From NCBI RefSeq assembly GCF_024169655.1, contig NZ_JALJWV010000001.1, positions 2,919,001 through 2,983,000 on the forward strand: a DNA stretch of 64,000 bases. The letters are read 5' to 3'. The stretch is from Pseudomonas marginalis (GTDB lineage Bacteria > Pseudomonadota > Gammaproteobacteria > Pseudomonadales > Pseudomonadaceae). The translations under genes were made by a program, and so were the position numbers. The stretch's first letter is position 1. Each line of letters opens with the position of its first letter. This document shows positions 8,613 to 18,301 of the stretch, piece by piece. Below the pieces are notes generated by a model. The model ran no database searches. It was not told the DNA's origin and saw nothing but the letters and a program-made list of their open reading frames with translations.

Positions 8613-9241
8613 TGATTCGCATGCTGATTGCCGATGACCACACCATCATGCGCGAAGGGCTCAAGCAGTTGTTCATGCTGGTCGCCGACGTCCAAGTGGT
8701 GGCCGAGGCCGAGAGTGGAGCGCAAGTGATCGAACTGTTGCGCCAGGTCGAGATCGACCTGCTGCTGCTCGACATGAATATGCCAGGTATCAGCGGCGAG
8801 ATTCTGATTGCCCGCCTGCATGCCCAGTACCCGAATCTGCCGATCCTGGTGTTGAGCATGCATAACGAAATCCACATCGCGCAACGCGCACTGCGCGCCG
8901 GTGCGCTCGGCTACCTGACCAAGGACCGCGACCCCGAGACCCTGTTGATTGCCATGCGCCGCGTGGTCAGCGGTCAACGTTACCTGGACCCTGGGCTGGC
9001 GGAGCAGATTGCCCTGCAGAGCAGTGGCTTGAAGCAACAGACCTACGTTGAAAGCCTGTCCGATCGCGAGTTCCAGATTCTGCGCTTGCTGGCTCATGGC
9101 ATGAGCGTCAACCAGATTGCCGAGCAGTTGGTCATCAGCAACAAGACGGTCAGTACCCACAAGACTCGACTCATGGAAAAAATGGGCTTCAGCTCTACGG
9201 CGGACATTGTTCGCTTCGCCATGACCCTGGGGATTTCGTAG
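8612..9241 (+). CDS. LuxR/NarL-family response regulator
   Basis: A 209-residue regulator with an N-terminal receiver (acidic pair ADDH, phosphoacceptor Asp54 in LLDMNMPG, Lys in YLTKDRD). Its C-terminal LuxR-type HTH contains LSDREFQILRLLAHGMSVNQ and NKTVSTHKTRLMEKM. The ATG overlaps the kinase stop (TGATG), so the two are translationally coupled and form a cognate pair; a TTG 3 bp upstream is a less likely start. It is the most plausible regulator of the che operon that begins 163 bp downstream, because that gap carries repeated NarL-like heptamers. This target assignment is inference. Confidence 0.94.
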   Translation: MIRMLIADDHTIMREGLKQLFMLVADVQVVAEAESGAQVIELLRQVEIDLLLLDMNMPGISGEILIARLHAQYPNLPILVLSMHNEIHIAQRALRAGALGYLTKDRDPETLLIAMRRVVSGQRYLDPGLAEQIALQSSGLKQQTYVESLSDREFQILRLLAHGMSVNQIAEQLVISNKTVSTHKTRLMEKMGFSSTADIVRFAMTLGIS

Positions 9242-9251
9242 TCAGCACCCT

Positions 9252-9305
9252 CGGGTAGGGATTTTCCTACCCGGGTTCCCGGTATCCCTACCCCAGAATA
9301 GGGAT
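9252..9305. promoter_or_regulatory. Inverted heptamer cluster upstream of che operon (candidate response-regulator sites)
   Basis: TAGGGAT occurs at 9256-9262, as its complement ATCCCTA at 9284-9290, and again at 9299-9305. The last two form an inverted repeat with an 8-bp spacer. CGGGTAGG (9252-9259) and CCTACCCG (9266-9273) additionally form a perfect 8-bp inverted repeat that could be a stem-loop just after the regulator stop codon. No T-run follows, so it is a poor intrinsic terminator. Inverted heptamers are typical of NarL-family targets. Confidence 0.5.
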
Positions 9306-9404
9306 GGTCTGATGGCTGGAGTGCCATTACTGGGCCATCATCCTCCTCAAGCAATCCAACTGCCGATCAACCGGTGATGAGATGCTTTGACTGGGAGACA
9401 GACC

Positions 9405-10589
9405 GTGAACGAACAGACCACACCCCCCTCGGCTGCTTTGACACTGTTTCCCGTGGCCTTGGCCGGTCTGCTCGGTGGGCTGGCGGTCGCTTACAGCAAT
9501 GGTTTCAGCGCGTGGGCGGTAGGGGCGGGGAGCGTGTTGTTGGCGTTGTGTATCGGCCTGGGCCTTTGGGCAAACAGGTGCTACCAGGCGCACTGGGTCC
9601 GACTGCGCCAGCAGCTCGATCAACCGGCAGAGGCCTCGGCGACATTGGCCGTCGATAACGGCTTGGCAGATGTGTGTCTGAGCGTACTTCCGATCTGGTC
9701 CAGACAGATAGAAGCGGCTCGACTGATCAGCGAAACGTCCATCCTCAAGCTCAGCGAACGTTTTGGCACGCTGTCATCAAACATCAGCAACAGCGTAGCC
9801 AGCAACGGCGGGCAAGACGCTTCCCAACAATTGGTCGACTTGCTGGAAGTCGGCCAGCATGACCTCAACTCCATCGTTCTGGCCCTGCGCTCCGCGCTCT
9901 CGAATAAAGAGAACGAACTCAAAGAAGTCCTGCAACTCTCCGGCTTCACCGAGCAACTTCAGCAGATGGCCAAGTTCGTCGGTGACATCGCCAGCCAAAC
10001 CAACCTGCTTGCCCTCAACGCTGCCATCGAAGCCGCCCGAGCCGGTGAGGCAGGGCGAGGTTTTGCGGTAGTTGCCGATGAAGTGCGCAAGTTGTCGAGC
10101 ATGTCCGGCGAGACCGGGCGCAAGATCAGTGACACCGTCAATACCGTCAACGCGGCCATCGCCCGCACAGTGCAAATGTCCCGCCACCACGCCGAACAAG
10201 ACACCTTGACCCTCGCGGATTCGGAGCGCGTGGTCTCGCAGGTCATCGAACATTTTCGCGGGACCGCCCAAACCATCGTGCGCAACAGCCATGACTTGCA
10301 GCAGCAGAGCGCCAACGTCGCCGACGAGATTGCCCAGGTGCTGGTCGCCCTGCAGTTTCAGGACCGCGTCAGCCAGATGTTGACGCTGATTACCCGCGAC
10401 CTGGACAAGCTGCAGCAGCAATTGGACGAGCGCCAGGCATCGAGCCTGAGCGGGCATGCCCTGACCCCGATGGTCAGTGATCGTTGGCTGCAAGAGCTCT
10501 CAACGGCCTACACCATGCCGGAGCAACACTCGATCCATGGCGGTAAGACGCACGCCAAGGCTGATTCCAGCGAAATCACCTTTTTCTAG
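9405..10589 (+). CDS. Membrane-anchored methyl-accepting chemotaxis protein without periplasmic sensor domain
   Basis: A 394-residue receptor-like protein. Two hydrophobic segments (about 11-31 and 35-56) separated by only a few residues act as a membrane hairpin, so there is no periplasmic ligand domain. The signalling core tip, [20 protein letters not shown] (near residues 198-217), is conserved. The rest of the receptor helices are short and diverged from standard MCPs, and no HAMP is evident. The GTG at 9405 is chosen because GGAG stands 8 bases before it; the frame could begin at a TTG at 9387. It ends ITFF, which does not fit the F-x-x-F tether of the other two receptors. First gene of the che operon. 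Confidence 0.9.
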   Translation: MNEQTTPPSAALTLFPVALAGLLGGLAVAYSNGFSAWAVGAGSVLLALCIGLGLWANRCYQAHWVRLRQQLDQPAEASATLAVDNGLADVCLSVLPIWSRQIEAARLISETSILKLSERFGTLSSNISNSVASNGGQDASQQLVDLLEVGQHDLNSIVLALRSALSNKENELKEVLQLSGFTEQLQQMAKFVGDIASQTNLLALNAAIEAARAGEAGRGFAVVADEVRKLSSMSGETGRKISDTVNTVNAAIARTVQMSRHHAEQDTLTLADSERVVSQVIEHFRGTAQTIVRNSHDLQQQSANVADEIAQVLVALQFQDRVSQMLTLITRDLDKLQQQLDERQASSLSGHALTPMVSDRWLQELSTAYTMPEQHSIHGGKTHAKADSSEITFF

Positions 10590-10602
10590 AGGAGCTTTTC
10601 CG

Positions 10603-10971
10603 ATGAGCAAAACCATTCTGATTGTCGACGACTCGGCCTCCATCCGGCAGGTGGTGAGCATCACGCTCAAAGGCGCGGGTTACGACGTGATCGAAGGCTG
10701 TGATGGCAGAGATGCACTGAGCAAGCTGGATGGCCGCAAAATCCACCTGATTGTCAGTGACGTGAACATGCCGAACATGGACGGCTTCAGCTTCGTCAAG
10801 GCCGCCAAACTGCTGCCGGCCTACAAGTTCACCCCGGTCATCATGCTGACCACCGAAGCCAGTGATGCGATGAAGCAGCAAGGCCAGGCTTCCGGTGCCA
10901 AGGCGTGGATGGTCAAGCCCTTTCAGCCGGCGCAAATGCTCACCGCCGTCTCCAAGTTGATCCTGCCATAG
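10603..10971 (+). CDS. cheY: CheY-type response regulator
   Basis: A 122-residue receiver protein. It has VDDSASIRQ (acidic pair Asp9-Asp10), phosphoacceptor Asp53 in SDVNMPNMDG, Thr in MLTTEAS and Lys in MVKPFQ. The start at 10603 is preceded by AGGAG with normal spacing; upstream in-frame codons overlap the MCP gene and are not needed. It is the second gene of the operon and the probable phosphoryl target of CheA. There is no sign whether it binds a flagellar motor or another output. Confidence 0.95.
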   Translation: MSKTILIVDDSASIRQVVSITLKGAGYDVIEGCDGRDALSKLDGRKIHLIVSDVNMPNMDGFSFVKAAKLLPAYKFTPVIMLTTEASDAMKQQGQASGAKAWMVKPFQPAQMLTAVSKLILP

Positions 10972-11004
10972 CGATGGCCAGCGACCGCTGACCAGGAGGT
11001 TTCC

Positions 11005-11322
11005 ATGAAAAGCACCGTCCCGATGCTGCGTCGAATCCAGGTCATGGAAGGCCCCCTGACGATCTACACAGCCACTGAACAAAAAGACCTGTTGTTGTCG
11101 TTGTTTCCGCTGGCCCATGAAGTCGAGTTGGACTTGTCCAATGTCGATGAACTGGACAGCGCCGGTTTGCAATTGTTGATCCTCATCAAACGCGAGTCGC
11201 TCAAAGGGAGCACGCAGCTGTTGCTGAGCAACCCGAGTGTGGCCGTGACCGAAGCAATACGGCTCAGCGGTCTTGACGACTACTTCGCCAATCCGCCTTT
11301 CGCTCAGTCGCTTGGAGCATGA
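11005..11322 (+). CDS. STAS-domain protein in chemosensory operon
   Basis: A 105-residue single STAS domain. The core VELDLSNVDELDSAGLQLLI matches anti-sigma-factor-antagonist and MlaB-type STAS proteins. Ser52 in DSAG lies at the site phosphorylated in SpoIIAA-type proteins. AGGAGG stands just before the ATG. It lies between cheY and cheA. STAS proteins are not part of the core chemotaxis pathway, so it may be an additional output or link to a partner-switching regulator. No kinase or phosphatase of the SpoIIAB/PP2C type is present in the window. Confidence 0.88.
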   Translation: MKSTVPMLRRIQVMEGPLTIYTATEQKDLLLSLFPLAHEVELDLSNVDELDSAGLQLLILIKRESLKGSTQLLLSNPSVAVTEAIRLSGLDDYFANPPFAQSLGA

Positions 11323-11326
11323 TCGT

Positions 11327-13459
11327 ATGAACATGGATGACGTGCTGCAGACCTTCATTGCGGAGAGTCGCGAGCTTTTGTTGCAAATGGAAGATGCGCT
11401 GCTGCAGATCGAGAAGTCGCCCCAGGACCTGGATACCATCAACGGCCTGTTCCGTGTGGCCCACACCATCAAAGGCTCGGCCGGCTTGTTTGGCTTGATG
11501 CCCATCGTTGAATTCACCCATGTCGCCGAAAGCGTCCTGGATCGGGTACGCAGCCTGGAAGTGCGCGTCGATGAGGCGTTGAGTGCGTTGTTTCTCGACG
11601 CCCGTGACCATATTGGCCAATTGATCGACCTGCTGGCCGAGGATGGCAACCTTGATCGATTGGACGAACCGTTGCAGGTCCAGGGCCAACGCCTGGGTGA
11701 GCGGCTCGCTCTGTACCTGGAAGGCTCGGTACCGACTGCTTCGCCTGCGCCTCAACATAGGCCTGCGGCGGATGACCGGGGGGACAGTCCCGGCCACTGG
11801 CATTTGTCCCTGCGCTTTGGTCCGGATGTGTTGCGTAACGGCATGGACCCCTTGGCGTTCCTGCGTTACCTGAGCACGTTGGGGCGTTTGCTGCATACCG
11901 TCACACTGTTCGAGGCGTTGCCGCCGATAGCGTCAATGGACCCGGAAACCAACTACCTGGGGTTTGAACTCGCGCTGGCCAGCGACGCCTCCCGGGAGGT
12001 CATCGACGGCGCCTTTGATTTTGTTCGCGATGACGCGCTCGTACAGATCCTCGCACCGCAAGCGACTGTCCAAGCGTGTCGCGCGCATCTCGACGCGTTG
12101 CCGGAAGACAACGCCGCGCTGCTCGAGCTGCTGGTTCGTTGCGGCACATTGACTGAATCCCAGGCCTTGCTCGTCGCTCAAGAGGGTGAGCAAGCACCGG
12201 CCGAGACGCACGGCGAGCTTGAGGCACCGCAGGATTCGATCACGCCGCTGATCAAGGCCGGCAAGAGCGCAGCGAGCAACGAAAGCAATCTGATTCGGGT
12301 CGATGCGGCCAAGCTGGACCAATTGATCAACCTGGTCGGCGAGCTGATCATTGCCGGTGCCGGCGCCAACCTGGTGGCGGTGCGGAGCGGGATTGGCGAG
12401 ATGATCGAAGCCACCAGTCTGTTATCGCGTTTGGTGGAGGAGGTGCGTGACTCGGCACTGACCCTGCGCATGGTGCAGATCGGCGCGACATTCACGCGTT
12501 TCCAGCGGGTGGTGCGGGACGTCTCCAAAGAGCTGGGCAAGGACATCGTGCTGCACATCGGCGGTGGCGAAACCGAGCTGGACAAGACGGTCGTCGAGCG
12601 TATCGGCGACCCGCTGACGCATCTGGTGCGAAACGCCATGGACCATGGCATCGAGCCCGCGTCGATTCGCCTGCAACGGGGCAAGCCGGCCCAGGGCACG
12701 GTGCGCCTGAATGCCTATCACGAATCCGGCAGCATTGTGATCGAGGTGTCGGATGACGGCGGCGGCCTGGCCAAGGACAAAATCCTGGCCAAGGCCCGCG
12801 AGCGTGGCCTGGTGGGGGACGGCCAGCAACCGGCGGATAAAGACATTCTGAATTTGATTTTCGAGCCGGGCTTTTCCACGGCCGACCAGGTCAGCAACCT
12901 GTCGGGCCGAGGCGTGGGCATGGACGTGGTCAAGCGCAATATCACGGCTTTGCGCGGCAGCGTGAGTCTTGAGAGCGAAGAAGGGCGGGGCACGACGGTA
13001 CGGATTCGTCTACCGCTGACGCTGGCAATCATCGACGGTTTTCTGATCGGAGTGGGCAAGGCCTCCTATGTCATTCCGCTGAACATGGTGGAGGAGTGCA
13101 TCGAGCTGGCGCCTGGGCAGGGGGCCGAAACCGGCTACCTGGACCTGCGGGGAGAGGTGCTGCCGATCTTGCGGCTACGCGACATGTTTGACGTGCAAGA
13201 GCCTCGAGGTACCCGAGAAAACGTGGTCGTCGTGCAATACGCAGGCCTGCGTGCCGGCTTGGTGGTCGATCGCTTGCAGGGGGAGTTTCAAACCGTGATC
13301 AAGCCATTGGGCAAAGTGTTTGGTGAGGCCCATGGACTGGGTGGGTTCACCATCCTTGGCAGCGGAGCTGTCGCCCTGATTCTGGATATACCCAATTTGT
13401 TAGGACTCGTTGCCAAGGACGCCACCCACCGCTCGATTCAAAGTCCTTTATCGACTTAA
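11327..13459 (+). CDS. cheA: Chemotaxis histidine kinase CheA
   Basis: A 710-residue CheA. P1 Hpt domain: [15 protein letters not shown] with phosphoacceptor His46. A variable middle part follows, including a ferredoxin-like segment (about 145-245) in the position of P2. P3 dimerisation is about 310-370 ([12 protein letters not shown]), and the P4 ATPase has N-box [10 protein letters not shown] and G1 [11 protein letters not shown]5 is the CheW-like domain at the C-terminus ([16 protein letters not shown] onwards). The ATG at 11327 follows the STAS gene by 4 bp, and the stop overlaps the next possible start (TAATG). It takes signals from the two operon receptors through CheW and phosphorylates CheY and CheB. 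Confidence 0.97.
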   Translation: MNMDDVLQTFIAESRELLLQMEDALLQIEKSPQDLDTINGLFRVAHTIKGSAGLFGLMPIVEFTHVAESVLDRVRSLEVRVDEALSALFLDARDHIGQLIDLLAEDGNLDRLDEPLQVQGQRLGERLALYLEGSVPTASPAPQHRPAADDRGDSPGHWHLSLRFGPDVLRNGMDPLAFLRYLSTLGRLLHTVTLFEALPPIASMDPETNYLGFELALASDASREVIDGAFDFVRDDALVQILAPQATVQACRAHLDALPEDNAALLELLVRCGTLTESQALLVAQEGEQAPAETHGELEAPQDSITPLIKAGKSAASNESNLIRVDAAKLDQLINLVGELIIAGAGANLVAVRSGIGEMIEATSLLSRLVEEVRDSALTLRMVQIGATFTRFQRVVRDVSKELGKDIVLHIGGGETELDKTVVERIGDPLTHLVRNAMDHGIEPASIRLQRGKPAQGTVRLNAYHESGSIVIEVSDDGGGLAKDKILAKARERGLVGDGQQPADKDILNLIFEPGFSTADQVSNLSGRGVGMDVVKRNITALRGSVSLESEEGRGTTVRIRLPLTLAIIDGFLIGVGKASYVIPLNMVEECIELAPGQGAETGYLDLRGEVLPILRLRDMFDVQEPRGTRENVVVVQYAGLRAGLVVDRLQGEFQTVIKPLGKVFGEAHGLGGFTILGSGAVALILDIPNLLGLVAKDATHRSIQSPLST

Positions 13460-13485
13460 TGAAGCGTCATCAGGAGTTCCTCGCC

Positions 13486-15903
13486 ATGACCGTTATCAGA
13501 AATATCATGTTGTTGGTTTTCACGGCATTGCTGGGTGTCGTCGTGTTGGGTGGCACCAGCTTATATCTGGCCGGTGAAATCAATACGAGCGCCAGTTATG
13601 CCAACGTCAACACAGTGCCCAGCTTGCTGGAAATCGACCGTGCTGCGGCGGCGTTCACCGAGCTTCACGCCTTGGAATGGCAACGTTTGAACGGCCCTGA
13701 AAAAAATCTCGTGCCGAGTTACGCAGACAGCGTGGCACAGAGCTTCAGTGTCATTGGCAAAGCCCTGGATCATTATCAGGCCAAGTTGATCTCCGACGAC
13801 CATGACGCGTCACTGTTGACGCAACTGCGCGGCCACCTGGGCGAGTTTGCCACCTTGCAGGCGCATTTCGACAAGCTCATCGACAGCGGTGATCAAGCCT
13901 CGGCCCGCGCATTGATTGAGGCGAGCCAGCCACTGCAGAACGCGGTGCTGACGGCGATCAGCGACCTGCGTGATTACAACCTGGAACTGGGGCGCAAGGG
14001 CCAATTGCTCGCCACCGCGACCGAGCAAAATGCGCGCTACATCATCCTGTTGGTGAGCGCCCTGACCCTGTTGGCAACCCTGCTGATCGGAGGCTTGCTG
14101 GGGCGTAACCTGATGCGCCAGCTCGGCGCTGAGCCGTCGGTGGTTCGAGCCTTTGCTGCACGTCTATCCGCCGGCGAGCTGAATGCAAAGGCGACGCTCA
14201 AGGCGGGTGACACCACCAGCCTGATGGCGAGCATGCAGCAGTTGGGGGCGAGCTTGAATGAATTGATCGTGGAGATGGACCGTATGTCCAGTGAACACGA
14301 TAAGGGCGACATCGACGTACAGATCGATGCCAGCCGCTTTCATGGCAGTTACCGTTCCATGGCCCAGGGCATCAACGCTATGGTCAACGGCCATATCGCG
14401 GTCAAGAAAAAAGCCATGGCGTGCCTCCGCTCCTTCGGCGAAGGTGATTTGTCGGCGCCGCTTGAGCGCTTCCCTGGCAAAAAAGCCTTTATCAATGAAA
14501 ATATTGAGTTGTTGCGCACCACTATCCTGGCGCTGATCAATGAAATGCAGCACATGTCCAGCGAGCACGAAAAAGGTGACATTGACGTGATGATCGACGT
14601 CGATCGCTTCTCGGGTTCGTACCGTGATATCGGTCGGGGTATCAATGAGATGGTCAGCGGCCATATCAACGTGAAGAAAAAGGCCATGGCCTGTATCCGT
14701 TCATTCGGCGAAGGCGATCTGTCTGCACCCCTTGAGCAATTCCCCGGCAAAAAAGCCTTTATCAACGAGAACATCGAGCAACTGCGGGCCAATATCCTCG
14801 CGCTCGTCGAAGACACCCGCCAGATCAGTGACAGCGCGCTGATCGGCAAACTGGACACTCGCCCTGACGTTACACGGCATCAGGGTGACTTCCGCCGCAT
14901 CATCCTGGGTATCAATGGTTCGCTGGACGCGATCATCGTGCCGATTACCGAAGCCATGGATGTGTTGTCGGCAATGTCCGGCGGCGACCTGACCCGTAGC
15001 ATCAACGGTGACTATCAAGGCAAGTTCCTGGAGCTCAAGCACTCGGTCAACGGTACCGTGGAAAAACTCTCGGAAATCATCGGCGAAGTGCGCGGCTCGG
15101 CTGACTCGCTGTCCAGTGCGTCTGAGGAGATCTCCGCCACGGCCCAAAGCATGGCTCAATCGGCGTCCGAACAGGCCGCATCGGTGGAACAGACCTCGGC
15201 GTCGATGGAGCAAATGTCGGCGTCCATTGCCCAGAACACCGAAAATGCCAAGGTCACCGACGGCATGGCAGGCAAAGCCAACAAGGAAGCCTCTGAAGGT
15301 GGTCGAGCCGTGAAGGACACTGTGGCGGCGATGAAGACCATCGCCGAAAAGATCGGCATCGTCGATTCCATCGCCTACCAGACCAATCTGTTGGCGCTCA
15401 ACGCGGCTATCGAAGCGGCGCGTGCCGGCGAGCACGGCAAAGGGTTCGCGGTAGTGGCGGCAGAAGTCCGCAAATTGGCTGAGCGTAGCCAGATTGCCGC
15501 GCAGGAAATCAGTGAAGTGGCCAAGAACAGCGTGGCCTTGGCTGAACGGGCGGGCAACCTGCTTGACGAGATTGTGCCGTCGATTGCCAAGACATCGGAC
15601 CTGGTGCAGGAAATTGCGGCCGCCTCGGAAGAACAATCCATCGGCTCCGAGCAAATCAACAGCGCGATGTCGCAGATGAGCCAACTGACTCAGCAAAACG
15701 CGTCGGCATCCGAAGAGCTGGCGGCGACGGCCGAGGAAATGAGTGGCCAGGCCGAGCAGTTGCAGGAGTTGATGGGCTTTTTCAGCGTACAGAGCAAGCG
15801 TGCCGGGCGGGCGGTCTCGATGCCCGTCGTCAGCCGTGCGGCGTCCACGTTTGACCAGGATAGCCGTTCGGCGGAGGGCGGTTTCGTCCGCTTCGGGAGT
15901 TGA
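13486..15903 (+). CDS. Methyl-accepting chemotaxis protein with duplicated HAMP-like units
   Basis: An 805-residue receptor. TM1 lies near residues 5-27, then a periplasmic helical bundle (28-180), TM2 (about 186-207), HAMP, and two 90-residue cytoplasmic units in tandem. These begin MSSEH-KGDIDV at 14284 and 14554 and are about three quarters identical. A further diverged HAMP-like segment follows, and then the signalling domain with [20 protein letters not shown]. The C-terminus reads GFVRFGS, containing an F-x-x-F tether-like motif. The ATG at 13486 has AGGAG 10 bases upstream and is preferred over the ATG at 13459 that overlaps the cheA stop. It is the main ligand-type receptor of the operon; ligand unknown. 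Confidence 0.94.
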   Translation: MTVIRNIMLLVFTALLGVVVLGGTSLYLAGEINTSASYANVNTVPSLLEIDRAAAAFTELHALEWQRLNGPEKNLVPSYADSVAQSFSVIGKALDHYQAKLISDDHDASLLTQLRGHLGEFATLQAHFDKLIDSGDQASARALIEASQPLQNAVLTAISDLRDYNLELGRKGQLLATATEQNARYIILLVSALTLLATLLIGGLLGRNLMRQLGAEPSVVRAFAARLSAGELNAKATLKAGDTTSLMASMQQLGASLNELIVEMDRMSSEHDKGDIDVQIDASRFHGSYRSMAQGINAMVNGHIAVKKKAMACLRSFGEGDLSAPLERFPGKKAFINENIELLRTTILALINEMQHMSSEHEKGDIDVMIDVDRFSGSYRDIGRGINEMVSGHINVKKKAMACIRSFGEGDLSAPLEQFPGKKAFINENIEQLRANILALVEDTRQISDSALIGKLDTRPDVTRHQGDFRRIILGINGSLDAIIVPITEAMDVLSAMSGGDLTRSINGDYQGKFLELKHSVNGTVEKLSEIIGEVRGSADSLSSASEEISATAQSMAQSASEQAASVEQTSASMEQMSASIAQNTENAKVTDGMAGKANKEASEGGRAVKDTVAAMKTIAEKIGIVDSIAYQTNLLALNAAIEAARAGEHGKGFAVVAAEVRKLAERSQIAAQEISEVAKNSVALAERAGNLLDEIVPSIAKTSDLVQEIAAASEEQSIGSEQINSAMSQMSQLTQQNASASEELAATAEEMSGQAEQLQELMGFFSVQSKRAGRAVSMPVVSRAASTFDQDSRSAEGGFVRFGS
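14284..14823 (+). repeat. Tandem 270-bp intragenic duplication in MCP
   Basis: Two consecutive 270-bp units (14284-14553 and 14554-14823) encode 90-residue segments with about three quarters identical residues. Shared blocks are [32 protein letters not shown] and [13 protein letters not shown]. The phase is exact, so this is an in-frame duplication of one HAMP-like linker unit. Confidence 0.9.
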
Positions 15904-15906
15904 CCC

Positions 15907-16413
15907 ATGAGTGCCTCAGCCGTTACGTCAGGCACTTGTGAATCAGCGCTGCAAGTCGATGAACCCTTGCAGTACCTGACCTTCCTGGCTGCTCAGGAAA
16001 TGTATGCGGTCAACACACTGAGTGTTCGTGAAATCATCGAATACAACCAGGTGACAACCGTGCCGATGATGCCGGCGTTCCTGCGAGGGGTCATTAACCT
16101 TCGCGGTTCGGTGGTGCCGGTCGTAGACCTCAAGGCGCGGTTTGGCAAGGGGGTGACGGTATTGGGCAACCGAACGTGCATTGTCATTCTGGAGGCGGCG
16201 AAGGAGGGCGAGTCCCAGGTCTTGGGCGTGGTGGTGGACTCGGTCAGTGAAGTGATCGAGATCCTCGATATCGATATCAAGCCCGCCCCAGCGTTCGGCA
16301 ACCATATTCGTACCGACTTCATCCGGGGGATGACCAAGGTGCGAGGCGAGTTTGTCACGCTGCTGCAAATTGAGCATGTTTTGTGTGTCGATGAGATGGC
16401 CGGCTTGATGTGA
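15907..16413 (+). CDS. cheW: Chemotaxis coupling protein CheW
   Basis: A 168-residue CheW with YLTFLAAQEMYAV, VREIIEYNQVTTVPMMP, FLRGVINLRGSVVPVVDLKARFG and VVVDSVSEVIEI. It starts 3 bp after the MCP stop, with GGGAG just upstream. It is first of two consecutive cheW genes and the closer relative of the CheW at 2458-2991 (both share PMMP and the RGVxNLRGxVVPVxDLKARFG block). Two coupling proteins may serve the two receptor types in one array, or tune CheA:receptor ratios. Confidence 0.96.
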   Translation: MSASAVTSGTCESALQVDEPLQYLTFLAAQEMYAVNTLSVREIIEYNQVTTVPMMPAFLRGVINLRGSVVPVVDLKARFGKGVTVLGNRTCIVILEAAKEGESQVLGVVVDSVSEVIEILDIDIKPAPAFGNHIRTDFIRGMTKVRGEFVTLLQIEHVLCVDEMAGLM

Positions 16414-16429
16414 CCGTGACGCATACGGC

Positions 16430-16445
16430 CGCGCCTCCAGGCGCG
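16430..16445 (+). other. Hairpin between the two cheW genes
   Basis: CGCGCCT-CC-AGGCGCG is a perfect 7-bp inverted repeat with almost no loop, lying in the only gap larger than 40 bp in this part of the operon. No T-run follows. It probably affects mRNA stability or relative expression of the two halves of the operon. Confidence 0.5.
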
Positions 16446-16474
16446 ACCGGAAAGTAATTGATCCGAGGTGAATC

Positions 16475-16996
16475 ATGGCGCTATCCATCGAAAGTCCAGG
16501 CAATTCCACGGCCTCAAACCCCAGCCAATACCTCACCTTTGAGCTGGGCAATGAGATGTTCGCCGTCGGCACGCTCAATGTTCGAGAGATCATCGAATAT
16601 GGGCCGATTACGAGCGTGCCGTTGTTACCCCCCAGCATACGCGGCGTGATTAACCTGCGAGGCGCCGCGGTGCCGGTACTCGACCTGGGCGTGCGCTTTC
16701 GCGGCGAACGCACGGTGCAGACCTCAAAAACCTGCTTTGTGATCCTTGAGGTACAGACCAATGCCGTGCGCAAGCCGGTGGGCATCATTGTGGATGCGGT
16801 CAGCGAAGTCCTTGAAATCGCCGAGCAGGACATCGAACCCTCGTTGAATTTCGGTACCGATGTCAGAGCCGATTTTCTATTGGGTATCGGCAAACTGGAG
16901 AGCGGTTTCGTGCTGCTGCTGGACATCGGTCGTGTGTTGTCCCTGGAACAGGTCGATGCGCTGGCAAGCCTTGAAGCCTCGGGCACGTCCTTATGA
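16475..16996 (+). CDS. cheW: Chemotaxis coupling protein CheW (second copy)
   Basis: A 173-residue CheW with YLTFELGNEMFAVGTLNVREIIEYG, IRGVINLRGAAVPVLDL and IIVDAVSEVLEIAEQDIEP. It is preceded by GAGGTG and follows the first cheW after a 61-bp gap holding a hairpin. Its stop overlaps the cheR start by 4 bp (ATGA). It differs from the first copy mainly in the loop residues (SVPLLPPS in place of TVPMMPAF), so the two may prefer different receptors; that is inference. Confidence 0.95.
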   Translation: MALSIESPGNSTASNPSQYLTFELGNEMFAVGTLNVREIIEYGPITSVPLLPPSIRGVINLRGAAVPVLDLGVRFRGERTVQTSKTCFVILEVQTNAVRKPVGIIVDAVSEVLEIAEQDIEPSLNFGTDVRADFLLGIGKLESGFVLLLDIGRVLSLEQVDALASLEASGTSL

Positions 16997-17796
16997 ACGT
17001 AATTCTCTCCGACGCCGAGTTCCAGCAATTTCGCAACCTCATTCATCAAATCGCGGGCATCAGCATGTCCGATGCCAAGAAACAGTTGGTGAGCGCTCGG
17101 CTCGCCAAGCGCCTGCAAGTGTTCAAGCTCAATACCTACGGCGCTTACTACAAGGTGTTGATGAAGGACAGTACGGAGCTGCAGGTGGCGGTCGACATGC
17201 TGACCACCAACGAAACCTACTTCTTTCGCGAGCCCAAGCATTTTGACTTCCTGCGCGACGTGGCGCTTCCCGAACTACGCGGCAGCGGGCCTTTGCGCGT
17301 ATGGAGTGGCGCCTGCTCAAGCGGAGAAGAGCCCTATACCCTGGCGATGGTCCTGGCGGACAACCTCGCCGGCCGGCCCTGGGAGATTGTGGCCTCGGAC
17401 ATCAGCAGCCGCGTGTTGGACAAGGCCCGCGAAGGGCGTTACCCCCTGGAAGCTATACGCGGGATACCCGAAGCGCTGCTCAACAAATATTGCCTCAAGG
17501 GTGTCGGCGCCAACCACGGTTGCTTCATTGTCGAACCGGCGCTGGCGTCGCGGATCGATTTCCAGGCCATCAATCTGAATAATCCGTTGCCCAAACTGGG
17601 GATGTTTGACGTGATCTTCCTGCGCAACGTGATGATCTATTTTGACAGCGATACCAAAGTCCAAGTCGTCAAACGGCTGATCAGCCACCTCAAGCCCGGC
17701 GGGTACTTTCTGGTGAGCCACTCGGAGAGCCTCAATGGCGTCACCGATGAGCTGCGGCTGGTCAAGCCTTCGATCTACCGGAGGCCACATGCCTGA
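16993..17796 (+). CDS. cheR: Chemotaxis protein methyltransferase CheR
   Basis: A 267-residue CheR. The N-terminal domain precedes MLTTNETYFFRE; SAM-binding loop WSGACSSGEEPYTLAM is near 103-118; FDVIFLRNVMIYFD follows. It methylates receptor glutamates in opposition to CheB and CheD. It overlaps cheW by 4 bp and cheD by 8 bp. The beta-subdomain that binds receptor tethers is present in the usual place, in keeping with the F-x-x-F C-termini of the receptors at 3033 and 13486. Close paralogue of the CheR at 1630-2436. Confidence 0.97.
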   Translation: MNVILSDAEFQQFRNLIHQIAGISMSDAKKQLVSARLAKRLQVFKLNTYGAYYKVLMKDSTELQVAVDMLTTNETYFFREPKHFDFLRDVALPELRGSGPLRVWSGACSSGEEPYTLAMVLADNLAGRPWEIVASDISSRVLDKAREGRYPLEAIRGIPEALLNKYCLKGVGANHGCFIVEPALASRIDFQAINLNNPLPKLGMFDVIFLRNVMIYFDSDTKVQVVKRLISHLKPGGYFLVSHSESLNGVTDELRLVKPSIYRRPHA

Positions 17797-18301
17797 CGCC
17801 CGTGAGATTTTCCTTAATCCCGGCGATTGGTTTTTCGGCGCAGGCGCGATTCGGCTACGTACTGTGTTGGGCTCGTGTGTGGCCCTGGTGTTCTGGCACC
17901 CACGGCATTTGTTGGGCGGCATGTGTCACTACTTGCTGCCCCAGCGTGCAGCGGCGAATTCTGGTGTCCTGGATGGTCGCTACGGCGATGAGGCGCTCCA
18001 ATTGTTGCTCGGTCGAATACACGCGAGCAACGCCAAACCAGCCGAGTTCAGAATCAGCGTATTTGGCGGTGGCAACATGTTTCCAGGGCTTGTGCGTCCG
18101 GACAATCACTACGTCGGGCAACGCAATGTCGAGCAAGCCAGGTACCTGCTCGATTTACATCAGTTGCACTGCAAAAACTTCCACGTAGAAGGCGTGGGTT
18201 ATCGGACCGTGGTGTTCGATCTCGCCAATGGCGACATTGCGCTCAACTACCTGGCCCTGCCGCAACCCCCCAGCAGCCCTCATGGAGAGCGTGCGACATG
18301 A
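17789..18301 (+). CDS. cheD: Chemoreceptor glutamine deamidase CheD
   Basis: A 170-residue CheD that deamidates receptor glutamines to glutamates. The catalytic cysteine lies in [12 protein letters not shown] and the histidine in GGMCHYLLP, both conserved. The ATG at 17789 (PDAREIFL... follows) is preceded by CGGAGG; longer starts would overlap cheR further. Its stop overlaps the cheB start (ATGA). Its presence together with cheR and cheB means the system has full adaptation machinery. Confidence 0.95.
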   Translation: MPDAREIFLNPGDWFFGAGAIRLRTVLGSCVALVFWHPRHLLGGMCHYLLPQRAAANSGVLDGRYGDEALQLLLGRIHASNAKPAEFRISVFGGGNMFPGLVRPDNHYVGQRNVEQARYLLDLHQLHCKNFHVEGVGYRTVVFDLANGDIALNYLALPQPPSSPHGERAT

